Part shown: in pieces, positions 1-6,929 of the stretch
How the letters are laid out: each line of letters begins with the position of its first letter
Numbering within the stretch: the stretch's first letter is position 1
DNA from: Deltaproteobacteria bacterium
GTDB lineage: Bacteria > Bdellovibrionota > FAC87 > UBA2466
Direction: 5' to 3'
DNA length: 10,699 nucleotides
NCBI GenBank assembly: GCA_013205415.1
Contig: JABMMY010000164.1
Coordinates: 1-10,699, forward strand
Translations under genes and position numbers: made by a program
Notes under the pieces: model-generated
Told to the model about the DNA's origin: nothing
Database searches by the model: none
The model's input: only the letters and a program-made list of their open reading frames with translations

Positions 1-1
1 A

Positions 2-859
2 CTTAAGAATCGTGTTTTAGTGGCCTCGTATGATCTAAGAGGAGTTAGCCTTTATCAAAGTAAATACAGCCAAAAAGTTTTCTATAATTTAGGGGCTCTA
101 AAAAAAGAGTTAGGAGGCAATTGGAGAAAGGCCGCGATCGTAGTGAGTGTGTGTGATGATCGCAATGGCGATGGTAGCTGTTACGGTGAGGAGGTCTCTA
201 GCTATTTAAGTGTGGTACCGGCCACTTTTAGAGCAAATCGATTACCGAAACAGATCTCCCTAGACATTTGGAATGGTCGCGGGCTGTCTCAAACTACCGA
301 TGTCGGTAGTTGTGATAAGCAGTATAGCCCTATCGTTTTAGATCTGACAGGTCAGGGCATTCAATTATCTGGCCCTGAAGATGGAACTCAATTTGATCTG
401 AATAATGACGGAAATAAGGTCTACACCGGATGGGTAAAGGGGGCCAATAATGCCTTCTTAGTGCAGGATCTGAGTGGCAATGGAAGGATCGATAACGGCG
501 GCGAGCTGTTTGGTTCGGCCACCCTTTTAGCAAACGGAAAAAGGGCGGCAAATGGTTTCGAGGCACTTAAAGATCTAGATTCAAATCGGGATGGCCTATT
601 AAATAATCTCGATTCAAAATGGAAAAATCTATCACTCTGGTTTGATAGAAATTATGATGCCTATACCCAGTATTCTGAATTAGAAAACCTGAATCGTTAC
701 CAAATACAATCGATCAATCTAAATTACATCGAGCTATTAGAGATGGATGAATTTGGAAATCAAACCAGAGAGAGGTCTACCTATGTGCGAAAAATAAAGG
801 GAAAGAATACACCTCTGATGCTGGTCGATATTTGGTTTAGAACCTTTAGCAGTGAATAG
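2..859 (+). CDS. Secreted/surface protein with calcium-loop-like repeats, 3' part (5' end outside window)
   Basis: The frame is open through the left edge. Codons for Leu-Lys-Asn-Arg-Val-Leu precede the first possible GTG at position 20 without a stop, so this is very probably the C-terminal part (about 285 residues) of a longer protein. Counting from the GTG, residues 103-113 (SPIVLDLTGQG) open a module with Asp/Asn/Gly-rich loops at about 126-132, 150-158, 187-192 and 209-213, including the stretch DLSGNGRIDNGGELFG. This pattern recurs near RTX and hemolysin-type calcium-binding proteins, with loops resembling EF-hand or dockerin motifs. An earlier loop, DDRNGDG at about 46-52, is bracketed by Cys45 and Cys54, which could form a disulfide and suggests a location outside the cytoplasm. 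The gene converges on tsaE, from which it is separated by 199 bases. Calcium binding and export are inferred; the molecular function is unknown. Confidence 0.75.
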   Translation, partial: LKNRVLVASYDLRGVSLYQSKYSQKVFYNLGALKKELGGNWRKAAIVVSVCDDRNGDGSCYGEEVSSYLSVVPATFRANRLPKQISLDIWNGRGLSQTTDVGSCDKQYSPIVLDLTGQGIQLSGPEDGTQFDLNNDGNKVYTGWVKGANNAFLVQDLSGNGRIDNGGELFGSATLLANGKRAANGFEALKDLDSNRDGLLNNLDSKWKNLSLWFDRNYDAYTQYSELENLNRYQIQSINLNYIELLEMDEFGNQTRERSTYVRKIKGKNTPLMLVDIWFRTFSSE

Positions 860-881
860 GATCTACACTAGAGGAAGAGGC

Positions 882-916
882 TTAGCAGTGGTAACCAAGG
901 ACGGCGAAGCTGCTAA
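882..916 (+). terminator. Possible weak stem-loop after the left-edge gene
   Basis: TTAGCAG (882-888) is matched by CTGCTAA (910-916), giving a perfect 7-bp stem with a 21-base loop that starts 22 bases after the stop codon. The stretch that follows is C-rich and then pyrimidine-rich rather than a run of T, so this is a poor match to an intrinsic terminator. The rest of 860-1058 shows no convincing gene. A second weak pair, GTGAA/TTCAC near 1029-1052, lies on the tsaE side. Confidence 0.25.
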
Positions 917-1058
917 TCCCCCCTTCTCGCCTATTGAATATTACATAATGTTACTTATACGACAGATGATCTCTAACAATAAACCAACTTTTGAAGCATC
1001 AAAGCGGTCCTCGTGCGACAGTAATACCGTGAAGTTGCCTACCCCATTCACCGATAAT

Positions 1059-1520
1059 TTAATCTTTTACAAAGAGCGAATACTGGAGGCTGGAGCCCGT
1101 AATAGTTATCTTGATCTCTGCCGTTAATTTTAAGATGCTTTTATCCACCGACATCTCAGGCCATTCTAAAAATAAAAATCCCTGGCTGGCACGCACCTTT
1201 TCTACAATCTCATAATATTCTAATTCGATTAACATCATTTCGGTCACATTATCTAAACGATACAGATCAAAATGATGTACCGGTGGATTTAATATCTCAT
1301 AACTTTGGTGCAGTACAAAAGAGGGACTAATCACTCTGTCTATTTTGATCTTTTGTCGACTAGCAATGTCTTTAATCACAGACCTCACCAGAGTTGTTTT
1401 TCCGCTACCTAATTCCCCAGAAAGTCCAAAAATTCCACCCTGCGGACAGTGCTGTTTTATTTTTTGAACTAGAGAATCCAATTCTTCTAGGGGTAATGTT
1501 TCGGTAAATATAAGTTTCAT
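1059..1520 (-). CDS. tsaE: TsaE, tRNA N6-threonylcarbamoyladenosine (t6A) biosynthesis ATPase
   Basis: TsaE is a small cytoplasmic P-loop ATPase that works with TsaD and TsaB to put threonylcarbamoyl on A37 of ANN-decoding tRNAs. The 153-residue product has the usual family length. It shows the Walker A motif GELGSGKTT at residues 35-43, the conserved SPSF segment at 65-68, HFDLYRL at 83-89 and the C-terminal EWPE motif at 119-122, all diagnostic of the family. Its ATG overlaps the stop codon of nnr in an ATGA arrangement, implying translational coupling, and it is the last gene of the cdaA-ybbR-glmM-nnr-tsaE run. Fusion or adjacency of tsaE and nnr is common in bacteria. The last residues (SLFVKD) end normally and nothing looks truncated. 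Confidence 0.95.
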   Translation of the reverse strand: MKLIFTETLPLEELDSLVQKIKQHCPQGGIFGLSGELGSGKTTLVRSVIKDIASRQKIKIDRVISPSFVLHQSYEILNPPVHHFDLYRLDNVTEMMLIELEYYEIVEKVRASQGFLFLEWPEMSVDKSILKLTAEIKITITGSSLQYSLFVKD

Positions 1521-3040
1521 TGAGTTTCTAGCTCTCTTAAGACCTCAGGTATTTGAGAAAGAAGGTCTGTCGCTACTGTAGAACGAGAGTGACCAAAGGC
1601 CTGAGTGACTCGCTCAGAAACCTTACCATGAACATAAACACCCAATGGAATGCCCTCTACCATTGAAAGTCCTTGGGCCAAAAAAGCCCCGAGAATTCCA
1701 CAGAGTAGATCTCCGCTTCCGCCCTTTGCAAGCCCTGTATCTCCCGAATTGACTATGATAGCTGCTTCCGAAGGCAGTTGAACTACCGTCCCCTTCCCTT
1801 TTAACACCACAGTGGCTCCATATTTTTCAGATAATTTTTTAGCACTTTGAAATCTATCCGCCTCTACTTCACTAACCGAGATACCCAATAGTCTGGCGGC
1901 CTCCTTGGGATGGGGTGTTAGGACCAGTTGATCTATCGACGCTTTTTGTAAAATAGGTATTAGTTGTGTTGGATTTGCGGCAAGTAGATTCAAAGCATCG
2001 GCATCTAAGATACATCTCCATTTTGCCTTGATAGCCATTGCTAAATACTTCATAGATATTTTTTCTTCGGATCCCATTCCCGGGCCCTGTATCCAAACAC
2101 CTTTGGGATCTTTAAATATATTTTCACCGATCTCTTCGGTCATAATCTCCGGTGGCAATCTTTGCCTCAAACTTTTTAATGTCTCTTTTTGTCCGACCAC
2201 CGTGACCCTTCCTGCTCCGGTTCTAAGCGCACCTAAACTAGATAAGATGCAGGCGCCCTGTTTATTCTCTTCAGAGGCCCAGACATAAACGTGACCATAA
2301 TCGCCTTTGTGACTAGAGGATTTTCGGTGCGGAAGTTTGTAGGCATCTTCGGGCCCATATAAATAGGCACCTATCGAAAAGGAAATGGCTCTAGGAATTT
2401 GAATCGATTCTAGAGTTAATTTTCCTACATAATCTGAGGCAGACCCAGTCACAAGACCTCGTTTAATAAACCCTAAGGTTACCGTTTCAGAGGCCATCAC
2501 GGCAATCGGCATAGGATGGCCTGTGTCGCTGTGAAGTCCACTGGGAAGATCGATAGAGACAATCCATTTTTGGGCACCATAGCTATTAATTTTTTTTATC
2601 CAATGAAGATGGGGTTCCTTAATTTCTCTAGAGAGGCCGGTTCCAAAAAAACCATCCACAATCCAATCACAGTTTTCAAAAGGTTCCGGTTCCGATTTTT
2701 TGGGCCACACTACAGGAACTCCTAATCGCTCTAAAATTTCAAGTTGAGTTTTAGTATTCACACTCAGTGCGTTGGGCGTTCCTACCATTCCTACGAAATT
2801 TTTTCTAAGGCCCATGGTATTAAGAATTCTTGCAACCGCTAAAGCATCTCCGCCATTTTTTCCCACTCCCGCCAGAATAATCCCACTGGTGTCGATTAGG
2901 GTTCCCCCAAAACGGGCCATTAATGCCTTAACCACCGCTAGAGCTGCATGCTCCATTAGCAATAGTTCTGGGATTCCCAGTTCAGAAATGGTTCTACGAT
3001 CAATTTCTTGCATCTGTGCGGATGTAACCAGAGGCTGCAT
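1517..3040 (-). CDS. nnr: Bifunctional NAD(P)H-hydrate repair enzyme (epimerase plus ADP-dependent dehydratase)
   Basis: This protein repairs NADH and NADPH damaged by hydration: the N-terminal domain epimerises the R and S hydrates, and the C-terminal domain dehydrates S-NAD(P)HX using ADP. Its 507 residues are typical of the two-domain form. The epimerase half (about 1-215) shows GKNGGDAL at 60-67, DGFFGTGL at 129-136 and DLPSGLHSDTG at 164-174. The dehydratase half (about 240-507) shows KGDYGHVYV at 245-253, GPGMG at 319-323, DADALN at 346-351, TPHPKEAARL at 375-384 and GGSGDLL at 440-446, with the catalytic Asp at about 444. Two small departures are visible: Ala where the epimerase motif usually has Gly (NGGDG), and WAS at about 254-256 where many homologues have a Gly-Gly-Ser turn. 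It starts 8 bases after the glmM stop and overlaps tsaE by 4 bases, so it is almost certainly cotranscribed with both. Confidence 0.95.
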   Translation of the reverse strand: MQPLVTSAQMQEIDRRTISELGIPELLLMEHAALAVVKALMARFGGTLIDTSGIILAGVGKNGGDALAVARILNTMGLRKNFVGMVGTPNALSVNTKTQLEILERLGVPVVWPKKSEPEPFENCDWIVDGFFGTGLSREIKEPHLHWIKKINSYGAQKWIVSIDLPSGLHSDTGHPMPIAVMASETVTLGFIKRGLVTGSASDYVGKLTLESIQIPRAISFSIGAYLYGPEDAYKLPHRKSSSHKGDYGHVYVWASEENKQGACILSSLGALRTGAGRVTVVGQKETLKSLRQRLPPEIMTEEIGENIFKDPKGVWIQGPGMGSEEKISMKYLAMAIKAKWRCILDADALNLLAANPTQLIPILQKASIDQLVLTPHPKEAARLLGISVSEVEADRFQSAKKLSEKYGATVVLKGKGTVVQLPSEAAIIVNSGDTGLAKGGSGDLLCGILGAFLAQGLSMVEGIPLGVYVHGKVSERVTQAFGHSRSTVATDLLSQIPEVLRELETQ

Positions 3041-3048
3041 AGATATTT

Positions 3049-4422
3049 TTACCCTAATTGGGCACGAATAGTTTGAGCGATATCTAAAGCGTATTCCTTT
3101 ATCTTTAAATAGTCCTCACCTTCAACCATGACTCTTGCTAAAGGTTCGGTTCCAGAATATCGAACCAAGACTCTCCCCTTTTCACCGAGCGCGGCCTCCA
3201 CCTTCTTGATGGAGTTAATAATTTTAGGAAATTGATCAAAGGAATCTTTTTGTTTTACGATCACATTCTCTAAGACCTGAGGGTATTGAGTCATCTGCCG
3301 TTTTAATTCCGATAATTTTTTCCCGGTGGTTTTCATAATGGAAAGAATTTTTAAGGCCGCCATCATTCCATCTCCTGTCGTATTGTGATCTAAAAATACA
3401 AGATGACCCGATTGCTCCCCTCCTAAATTAAGCTTTTCTTGTCGCATGGTCTCCACGATATATCTATCCCCAACTTGAGAATGAATCACCTTTCCACCCG
3501 CTTTTTTAATCGCTACGGTGAGTCCCATATTACTCATAGCGGTTGTGACTAATGTTTTTTTATTTAAGGTTCCTTCTGAAAGCATATGGAGGGCACAGAT
3601 AGCCATGATCTGATCTCCATCGACCACCTCACCATTTTCATCGGAGAGAATACATCGGTCGGCATCACCATCTAATGAAATACCGATTTCAGCACGGTGT
3701 TCATGAACCGCCTTGCACATCGACTGTGGAAATACGGCACCACACTGCTCATTGATATTTTCGCCATTGGGAGAATTATGAATAGTAAAAACTTCAGCTC
3801 CTAATTCCTCAAAAATAATAGGGGCCACTTTGTAGGCCGCTCCATTGGCACAGTCTAAAACAATTCGGATCCCCTCTAAGGTTTGTTCTTGAGGAAAGGT
3901 ATCTTTTACAAAAACAATATACCGACCACTCGCATCTTCAATTCTTTTGGCAGTTCCTATAAACTCCATCGTCGGTCGATATTTATCCAGTTCGTCGGAA
4001 TAGATCACCTGTTCAATTTCTCGCTCGATACTATCGGGTAGTTTACAACCATTGCGATCGAATATTTTAATTCCATTGTAGTGGTAAGGATTGTGACTTG
4101 CTGAAATAATAACTCCCGCATCGGCTCTCATACTTCGGGTGATAAAAGCAATGCCGGGTGTCGGTAATGGCCCCACTAAATAGACCTTGGCCCCCATGGA
4201 ACAAAAGCCTGCTGAGAGTGCATTTTCTAGCATGTAGCCCGAACGTCTCGTGTCCTTTCCAATGACCACCTTGGTATTTTTAGGGAGTCCTCGATTATCT
4301 TTCTTACAAAACAGATAGGCCGTAGCACGGCCAATCGCCATAGCTATTTCGCTAGTCATAGGAGATTGATTTGCGATTCCTCGAATGCCATCGGTGCCAA
4401 ATAATTTACTATTTTGACTCAT
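3049..4422 (-). CDS. glmM: Phosphoglucosamine mutase GlmM
   Basis: GlmM interconverts glucosamine-6-phosphate and glucosamine-1-phosphate, the step that feeds UDP-GlcNAc for peptidoglycan and lipopolysaccharide. The 457-residue product is full length for the alpha-D-phosphohexomutase family (usually about 445). It begins with LFGTDGIRG at 7-15, carries the phosphoserine loop ISASHNP at 106-112 (catalytic Ser at about 109), the metal loop DGDADR at 251-256, the sugar-binding motif GGEQSGH at 334-340 and the C-terminal phosphate-binding loop RYSGTEPLARV at 421-431. An AGGACAGGA stretch just upstream of the ATG is a good ribosome binding site. It sits directly after cdaA and ybbR, an arrangement conserved across many phyla. 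In Firmicutes, CdaA, CdaR and GlmM interact physically, so cross-talk between c-di-AMP and wall synthesis is plausible here, though not shown by the sequence. Confidence 0.97.
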   Translation of the reverse strand: MSQNSKLFGTDGIRGIANQSPMTSEIAMAIGRATAYLFCKKDNRGLPKNTKVVIGKDTRRSGYMLENALSAGFCSMGAKVYLVGPLPTPGIAFITRSMRADAGVIISASHNPYHYNGIKIFDRNGCKLPDSIEREIEQVIYSDELDKYRPTMEFIGTAKRIEDASGRYIVFVKDTFPQEQTLEGIRIVLDCANGAAYKVAPIIFEELGAEVFTIHNSPNGENINEQCGAVFPQSMCKAVHEHRAEIGISLDGDADRCILSDENGEVVDGDQIMAICALHMLSEGTLNKKTLVTTAMSNMGLTVAIKKAGGKVIHSQVGDRYIVETMRQEKLNLGGEQSGHLVFLDHNTTGDGMMAALKILSIMKTTGKKLSELKRQMTQYPQVLENVIVKQKDSFDQFPKIINSIKKVEAALGEKGRVLVRYSGTEPLARVMVEGEDYLKIKEYALDIAQTIRAQLG

Positions 4423-4451
4423 TCCTGTCCTTTTTTTTGATACACGTTCTG

Positions 4452-5162
4452 TTATCTATCGAAATTTACTTTTCTAATGATTACTCTAACCTTAACTGTC
4501 TTGTCTCTAGAAACCTGAAACCCCTGTGTATTATCCACCTCAGCATCCACAGTACCAGAGGTAGTCTTCTTTACCCCCTCAATATTTAAGGCCTCAGTTC
4601 CAATAAATTCCAAGGCCTCTAATAGCCCTTTCGGGCCCGACACAGCCACCTTACTGGGGCTTGCTTTGATCTCTACCACTTCATAACCATCCGCAGTTTT
4701 GCCGCTAATACTGGCTCGCACCGGAATGTATTTTTCGCTAACCTCTTCAAGACGAATCAATACCTGAGGAGGGAAAATAGAGGTCACTCTCACACCATTC
4801 GGCAGTTCACCTAAATCGGCTTCCGTCACGGTAAAGCCATTAGTAGCCTGGCGAGTGTGCGTGAGGTCTAATCGTATCGCCTGAATTCGCTTTTCAGCAA
4901 GCTCTAGCATGACTCTAGGTCCAGACAGGGTAAAACTAATCGTCGCAGGTATTTTATTTACAATCATCATCCCGGGTGGAAGCTGGGGTTCTAATCGCAC
5001 CTCCTTTTTTATCTCCTCTCTTCGATAGCCTAATATTGTGACCCATAGAATTAATGACAGAAGTAGGCTTACCGCCTTCAAAGCCAAACTTTCGCTAAAC
5101 TTAAGGAGTCCTCGATTATTACGATACGCCTTAAATTCTGGGCGGGAGAGAAACAGTTTCAT
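4452..5162 (-). CDS. cdaR: YbbR-domain membrane protein, CdaA regulator (CdaR-like)
   Basis: The 236-residue product has a short basic cytoplasmic start, one hydrophobic segment at about residues 29-46, and an extracytoplasmic remainder made of YbbR-type beta-rich repeats. Two repeats are visible. The first, about 53-138, contains SGPRVMLELAE at 80-90. The second, about 145-230, contains the matching SGPKGLLEALE at 175-185. Homologues in Firmicutes (CdaR) have three or four repeats and bind the membrane region of CdaA to tune c-di-AMP production, so this is a short version, as often seen in Proteobacteria. The ATG overlaps the cdaA stop in an ATGA junction, which supports a coupled CdaA-CdaR pair, and glmM follows after 29 bases. 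The family assignment is firm; the regulatory role is inferred from family and context. Confidence 0.9.
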   Translation of the reverse strand: MKLFLSRPEFKAYRNNRGLLKFSESLALKAVSLLLSLILWVTILGYRREEIKKEVRLEPQLPPGMMIVNKIPATISFTLSGPRVMLELAEKRIQAIRLDLTHTRQATNGFTVTEADLGELPNGVRVTSIFPPQVLIRLEEVSEKYIPVRASISGKTADGYEVVEIKASPSKVAVSGPKGLLEALEFIGTEALNIEGVKKTTSGTVDAEVDNTQGFQVSRDKTVKVRVIIRKVNFDR

Positions 5163-5962
5163 GTCCCCTCCTTTTTTTGTAGATGGATTTCAAATTTCCT
5201 AAGTCCCAATAGCTGAAGTAACTGATTCTTGAGGTCCTTCATATCTAAATCCCTGAGCATAGTTCCATGATGAACGACAGAGATTTCACCACGCTCTTCA
5301 CTCACTACAATAACTACCGCATCGGTCTCCTGAGTTAATCCCAGAGCCGCGCGATGGCGGGTGCCTAGCTCCTTATCCAGAGTTGGATCCTTTGAGATGG
5401 GGAGTAAACAGCCCGCACTTGAGACTCTGGAATTCCTAATAATAATAGCCCCATCATGAATGGGCGAAGAGGGATGAAAGATACTTACAATAAGGTCTTC
5501 ACTCACTTTAGAATCGATTATAGTTCCCGCTTCAATATAATTTTTTAAACCCGTTTCCCGTTCCAAAACAATTAATGCCCCTACTTTTTGACCCGCTAAC
5601 ATTAAAGCCGCCCTGCAGATATCATCAACAATGCCTAATTCTTCGATCGTATTAGCCGAGGTAAAAAATGGATTTCTCCCCACTTGGGTAAGAGCCTTTC
5701 TTATTTCGTCTTGAAAAACAATAATTAGAATTAGAATCAAATTATTAAAAAACTCAATTAGAATGGTATGCAAGGTAAAAAGTTTTAATTTCTCGGCCGA
5801 ATAATAACCTATTAAAATAATTCCGAAACCGGTGAGCATCTGAACCGCACGAGTCCCACGAATCAATAAAAGAACTCGATACACAATAATACACACAAGC
5901 AAGATATCAAAGAGATCCTGCCAACGAAGTATTTCACGAATGTTGCTAAAGAAATCGAACAT
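5159..5962 (-). CDS. cdaA: Membrane diadenylate cyclase CdaA (c-di-AMP synthase)
   Basis: CdaA condenses two ATP to cyclic di-AMP at the inner membrane. The 267 residues match the usual size. Three hydrophobic helices occupy about residues 17-34, 40-54 and 62-83, followed by a DisA_N cyclase domain. The catalytic DGA motif is at 170-172 (HDGAIIIRNSRV), and the RHR motif is at 202-204 within GTRHRAALGLT. The downstream VSEERGEISV segment is also typical. All active-site signatures are intact. The gene overlaps ybbR by 4 bases and heads the - strand operon. The start at 5962 is fixed by the MFDFF-type N-terminus just before the first helix, but no strong Shine-Dalgarno sequence lies immediately before it. 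A 15-base inverted repeat lies about 20 bases upstream. The gene that usually precedes cdaA in related operons (folP) is absent; divergent accessory genes lie there instead. Confidence 0.95.
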   Translation of the reverse strand: MFDFFSNIREILRWQDLFDILLVCIIVYRVLLLIRGTRAVQMLTGFGIILIGYYSAEKLKLFTLHTILIEFFNNLILILIIVFQDEIRKALTQVGRNPFFTSANTIEELGIVDDICRAALMLAGQKVGALIVLERETGLKNYIEAGTIIDSKVSEDLIVSIFHPSSPIHDGAIIIRNSRVSSAGCLLPISKDPTLDKELGTRHRAALGLTQETDAVVIVVSEERGEISVVHHGTMLRDLDMKDLKNQLLQLLGLRKFEIHLQKKEGT

Positions 5963-5981
5963 AATTTTTAGCTTTGCGTTG

Positions 5982-5996
5982 GTGTGTTCTACACAC
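5982..5996. promoter_or_regulatory. Inverted repeat in the cdaA 5' region, possible operator or leader hairpin
   Basis: GTGTGT and ACACAC form perfect 6-bp arms around a 3-base centre, 19 bases before the cdaA start codon on the - strand. The position fits a repressor site or a short 5' leader hairpin close to the ribosome binding region. No convincing -35/-10 pair could be placed for cdaA: upstream sequence is AT-rich, with a TAATTAT element near 6013-6019 on the - strand as the best -10-like candidate. The rest of 5963-6192 shows no supported gene. Confidence 0.35.
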
Positions 5997-6179
5997 TTTC
6001 TCTCTTTTCGACATAATTACTAAAATTTTAAAGGGATTTAATAGGCCTCCTTCATGACCTAAAGCATTAAGATTTTTTGAGTAGGATTGACCAGAGCGAG
6101 GAACAGAGCTTCTCCAAGGCAGTATTAGGTGTTCATAAAGGTACAGGTTTTTATATTCCTTCTGAATCTACTTGTGTTA

Positions 6180-6201
6180 TGTACAGTAATTATTGTACAA
6201 T
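6180..6201. promoter_or_regulatory. Paired TGTACA palindromes over the hicA start, candidate HicB operator
   Basis: TGTACA occurs at 6180-6185 and again at 6194-6199, centres 14 bases apart. The second copy extends to a perfect 10-bp palindrome (ATTGTACAAT, 6192-6201). The pair covers the translation start region of hicA. HicB antitoxins with a C-terminal helix-turn-helix domain repress their own operon by binding inverted repeats at the promoter, and the HicB downstream carries such a domain. Assigning these repeats as its operator is inference from position and symmetry. Confidence 0.5.
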
Positions 6202-6399
6202 GAGTTGGTTAAGAGGCGCGATCTTGAGAAACGATTACGACAGCTTGGATGGTACTTTCTTCGCCATGGCGGGAACCATGATGTTTGGACGAACGGCATC
6301 GAACGCGAAGAGGTTCCGCGTCATAACGAAGTGAATGAGCTTCTAGCGCGTAAGATTCTAAAGCATGCCCAGAAGGCGAATGAGCAGAACCAATCTTAA
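6193..6399 (+). CDS. hicA: HicA-family toxin (mRNA interferase)
   Basis: HicA toxins are small double-stranded-RNA-binding-fold proteins that cut mRNA and are neutralised by HicB. The 64-68 residue product contains the family core: KRRDLEKRLRQLGW, then GGNHDVW with the catalytic His (about residue 29 from the TTG at 6193), then VPRHNEVNELLARKILK. This matches the HicA subtype whose proteins begin MKRRDL and keep a PRH-E segment. There is no ATG in frame. TTG at 6193 gives 68 residues; TTG at 6205 gives 64 and an N-terminus (M-V-KRRDL) closer to the family, so 6205 may be the real start. An ATG at 6200 is out of frame. Neither TTG has a clear Shine-Dalgarno sequence, implying weak initiation. 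hicB follows 15 bases after the stop in toxin-first order, the commonest hicAB layout. Confidence 0.88.
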   Translation: MYNELVKRRDLEKRLRQLGWYFLRHGGNHDVWTNGIEREEVPRHNEVNELLARKILKHAQKANEQNQS

Positions 6400-6414
6400 A
6401 GAAGAGGTGCCCCT

Positions 6415-6852
6415 GTGGTTTTAGAAGGACGAATTTTAAAAGATGGAAGGTTTTGGTTAGCGGAAATCCCTGTTCTTGATGCGATGACCCAAGGGCTTAC
6501 CAAAGGAGAATTACAGAAAATGATTATCGATCTCATTAGGACGATGATGGACAAACCTCAAGCTAAGGTGACAGTACGTCTCACCGGAAAAACTGAATTC
6601 GAAGTTACTGTTTCTCCAAGCGGTGCAATTCTCCCTGTTGTGCTTAGACGACAGCGAGTCAAACATGGTCTGACCATCCGAGAGGTGGCAGAGAACCTTG
6701 GCTACACAAACCACAATAACTATTCAACGTACGAAAGCGGTAAGACTGAACCAAGCGTTGCAAAGTTCGAGGAGCTTTTGGGCGGAATCTTACCCAAGAA
6801 AAAAAAGTCTAAATTCGAGCAGGTTATTTTAAAGGTAGCAGTTGGCGGTTAG
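6415..6852 (+). CDS. hicB: HicB-family antitoxin with C-terminal XRE-type helix-turn-helix
   Basis: HicB binds and blocks HicA and usually represses the hicAB promoter. The 145-residue product has the HicB N-terminal partial RNase H-like fold at about residues 1-70 (EGRILKDGRFWLAEIPVLDAMTQGLT) and an XRE-type helix-turn-helix at about 76-125 (LRRQRVKHGLTIREVAENLG, with a YESGKTEPS segment). A lysine-rich linker and short tail follow. The start is a GTG at 6415, preceded by GAAGAGG about 7 bases away, a better ribosome binding site than hicA has, which would favour excess antitoxin. The perfect 10-bp palindrome AGAACGTTCT lies across the stop codon (6851-6860). The operon reads hicA then hicB; nothing looks broken in hicB. 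Confidence 0.9.
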   Translation: MVLEGRILKDGRFWLAEIPVLDAMTQGLTKGELQKMIIDLIRTMMDKPQAKVTVRLTGKTEFEVTVSPSGAILPVVLRRQRVKHGLTIREVAENLGYTNHNNYSTYESGKTEPSVAKFEELLGGILPKKKKSKFEQVILKVAVGG

Positions 6853-6929
6853 AACGTTCTACTATAAGGCCTGTGGGTTGATAGGGAAGGCATAGTTGAA
6901 CTATTAGGATAATGTTTTTAATATATTAA

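Noticed and set aside
852..1127. A 91-codon + strand frame starting at the end of the left-edge gene
   Set aside because: It overlaps the 3' end of tsaE antisense and begins inside the previous gene without a ribosome binding site. The peptide has no recognisable features.
6077..6334. An 85-codon + strand frame across the hicA region
   Set aside because: It overlaps hicA in another frame, and hicA has clear family motifs. The part upstream of 6193 lacks any recognisable domain.
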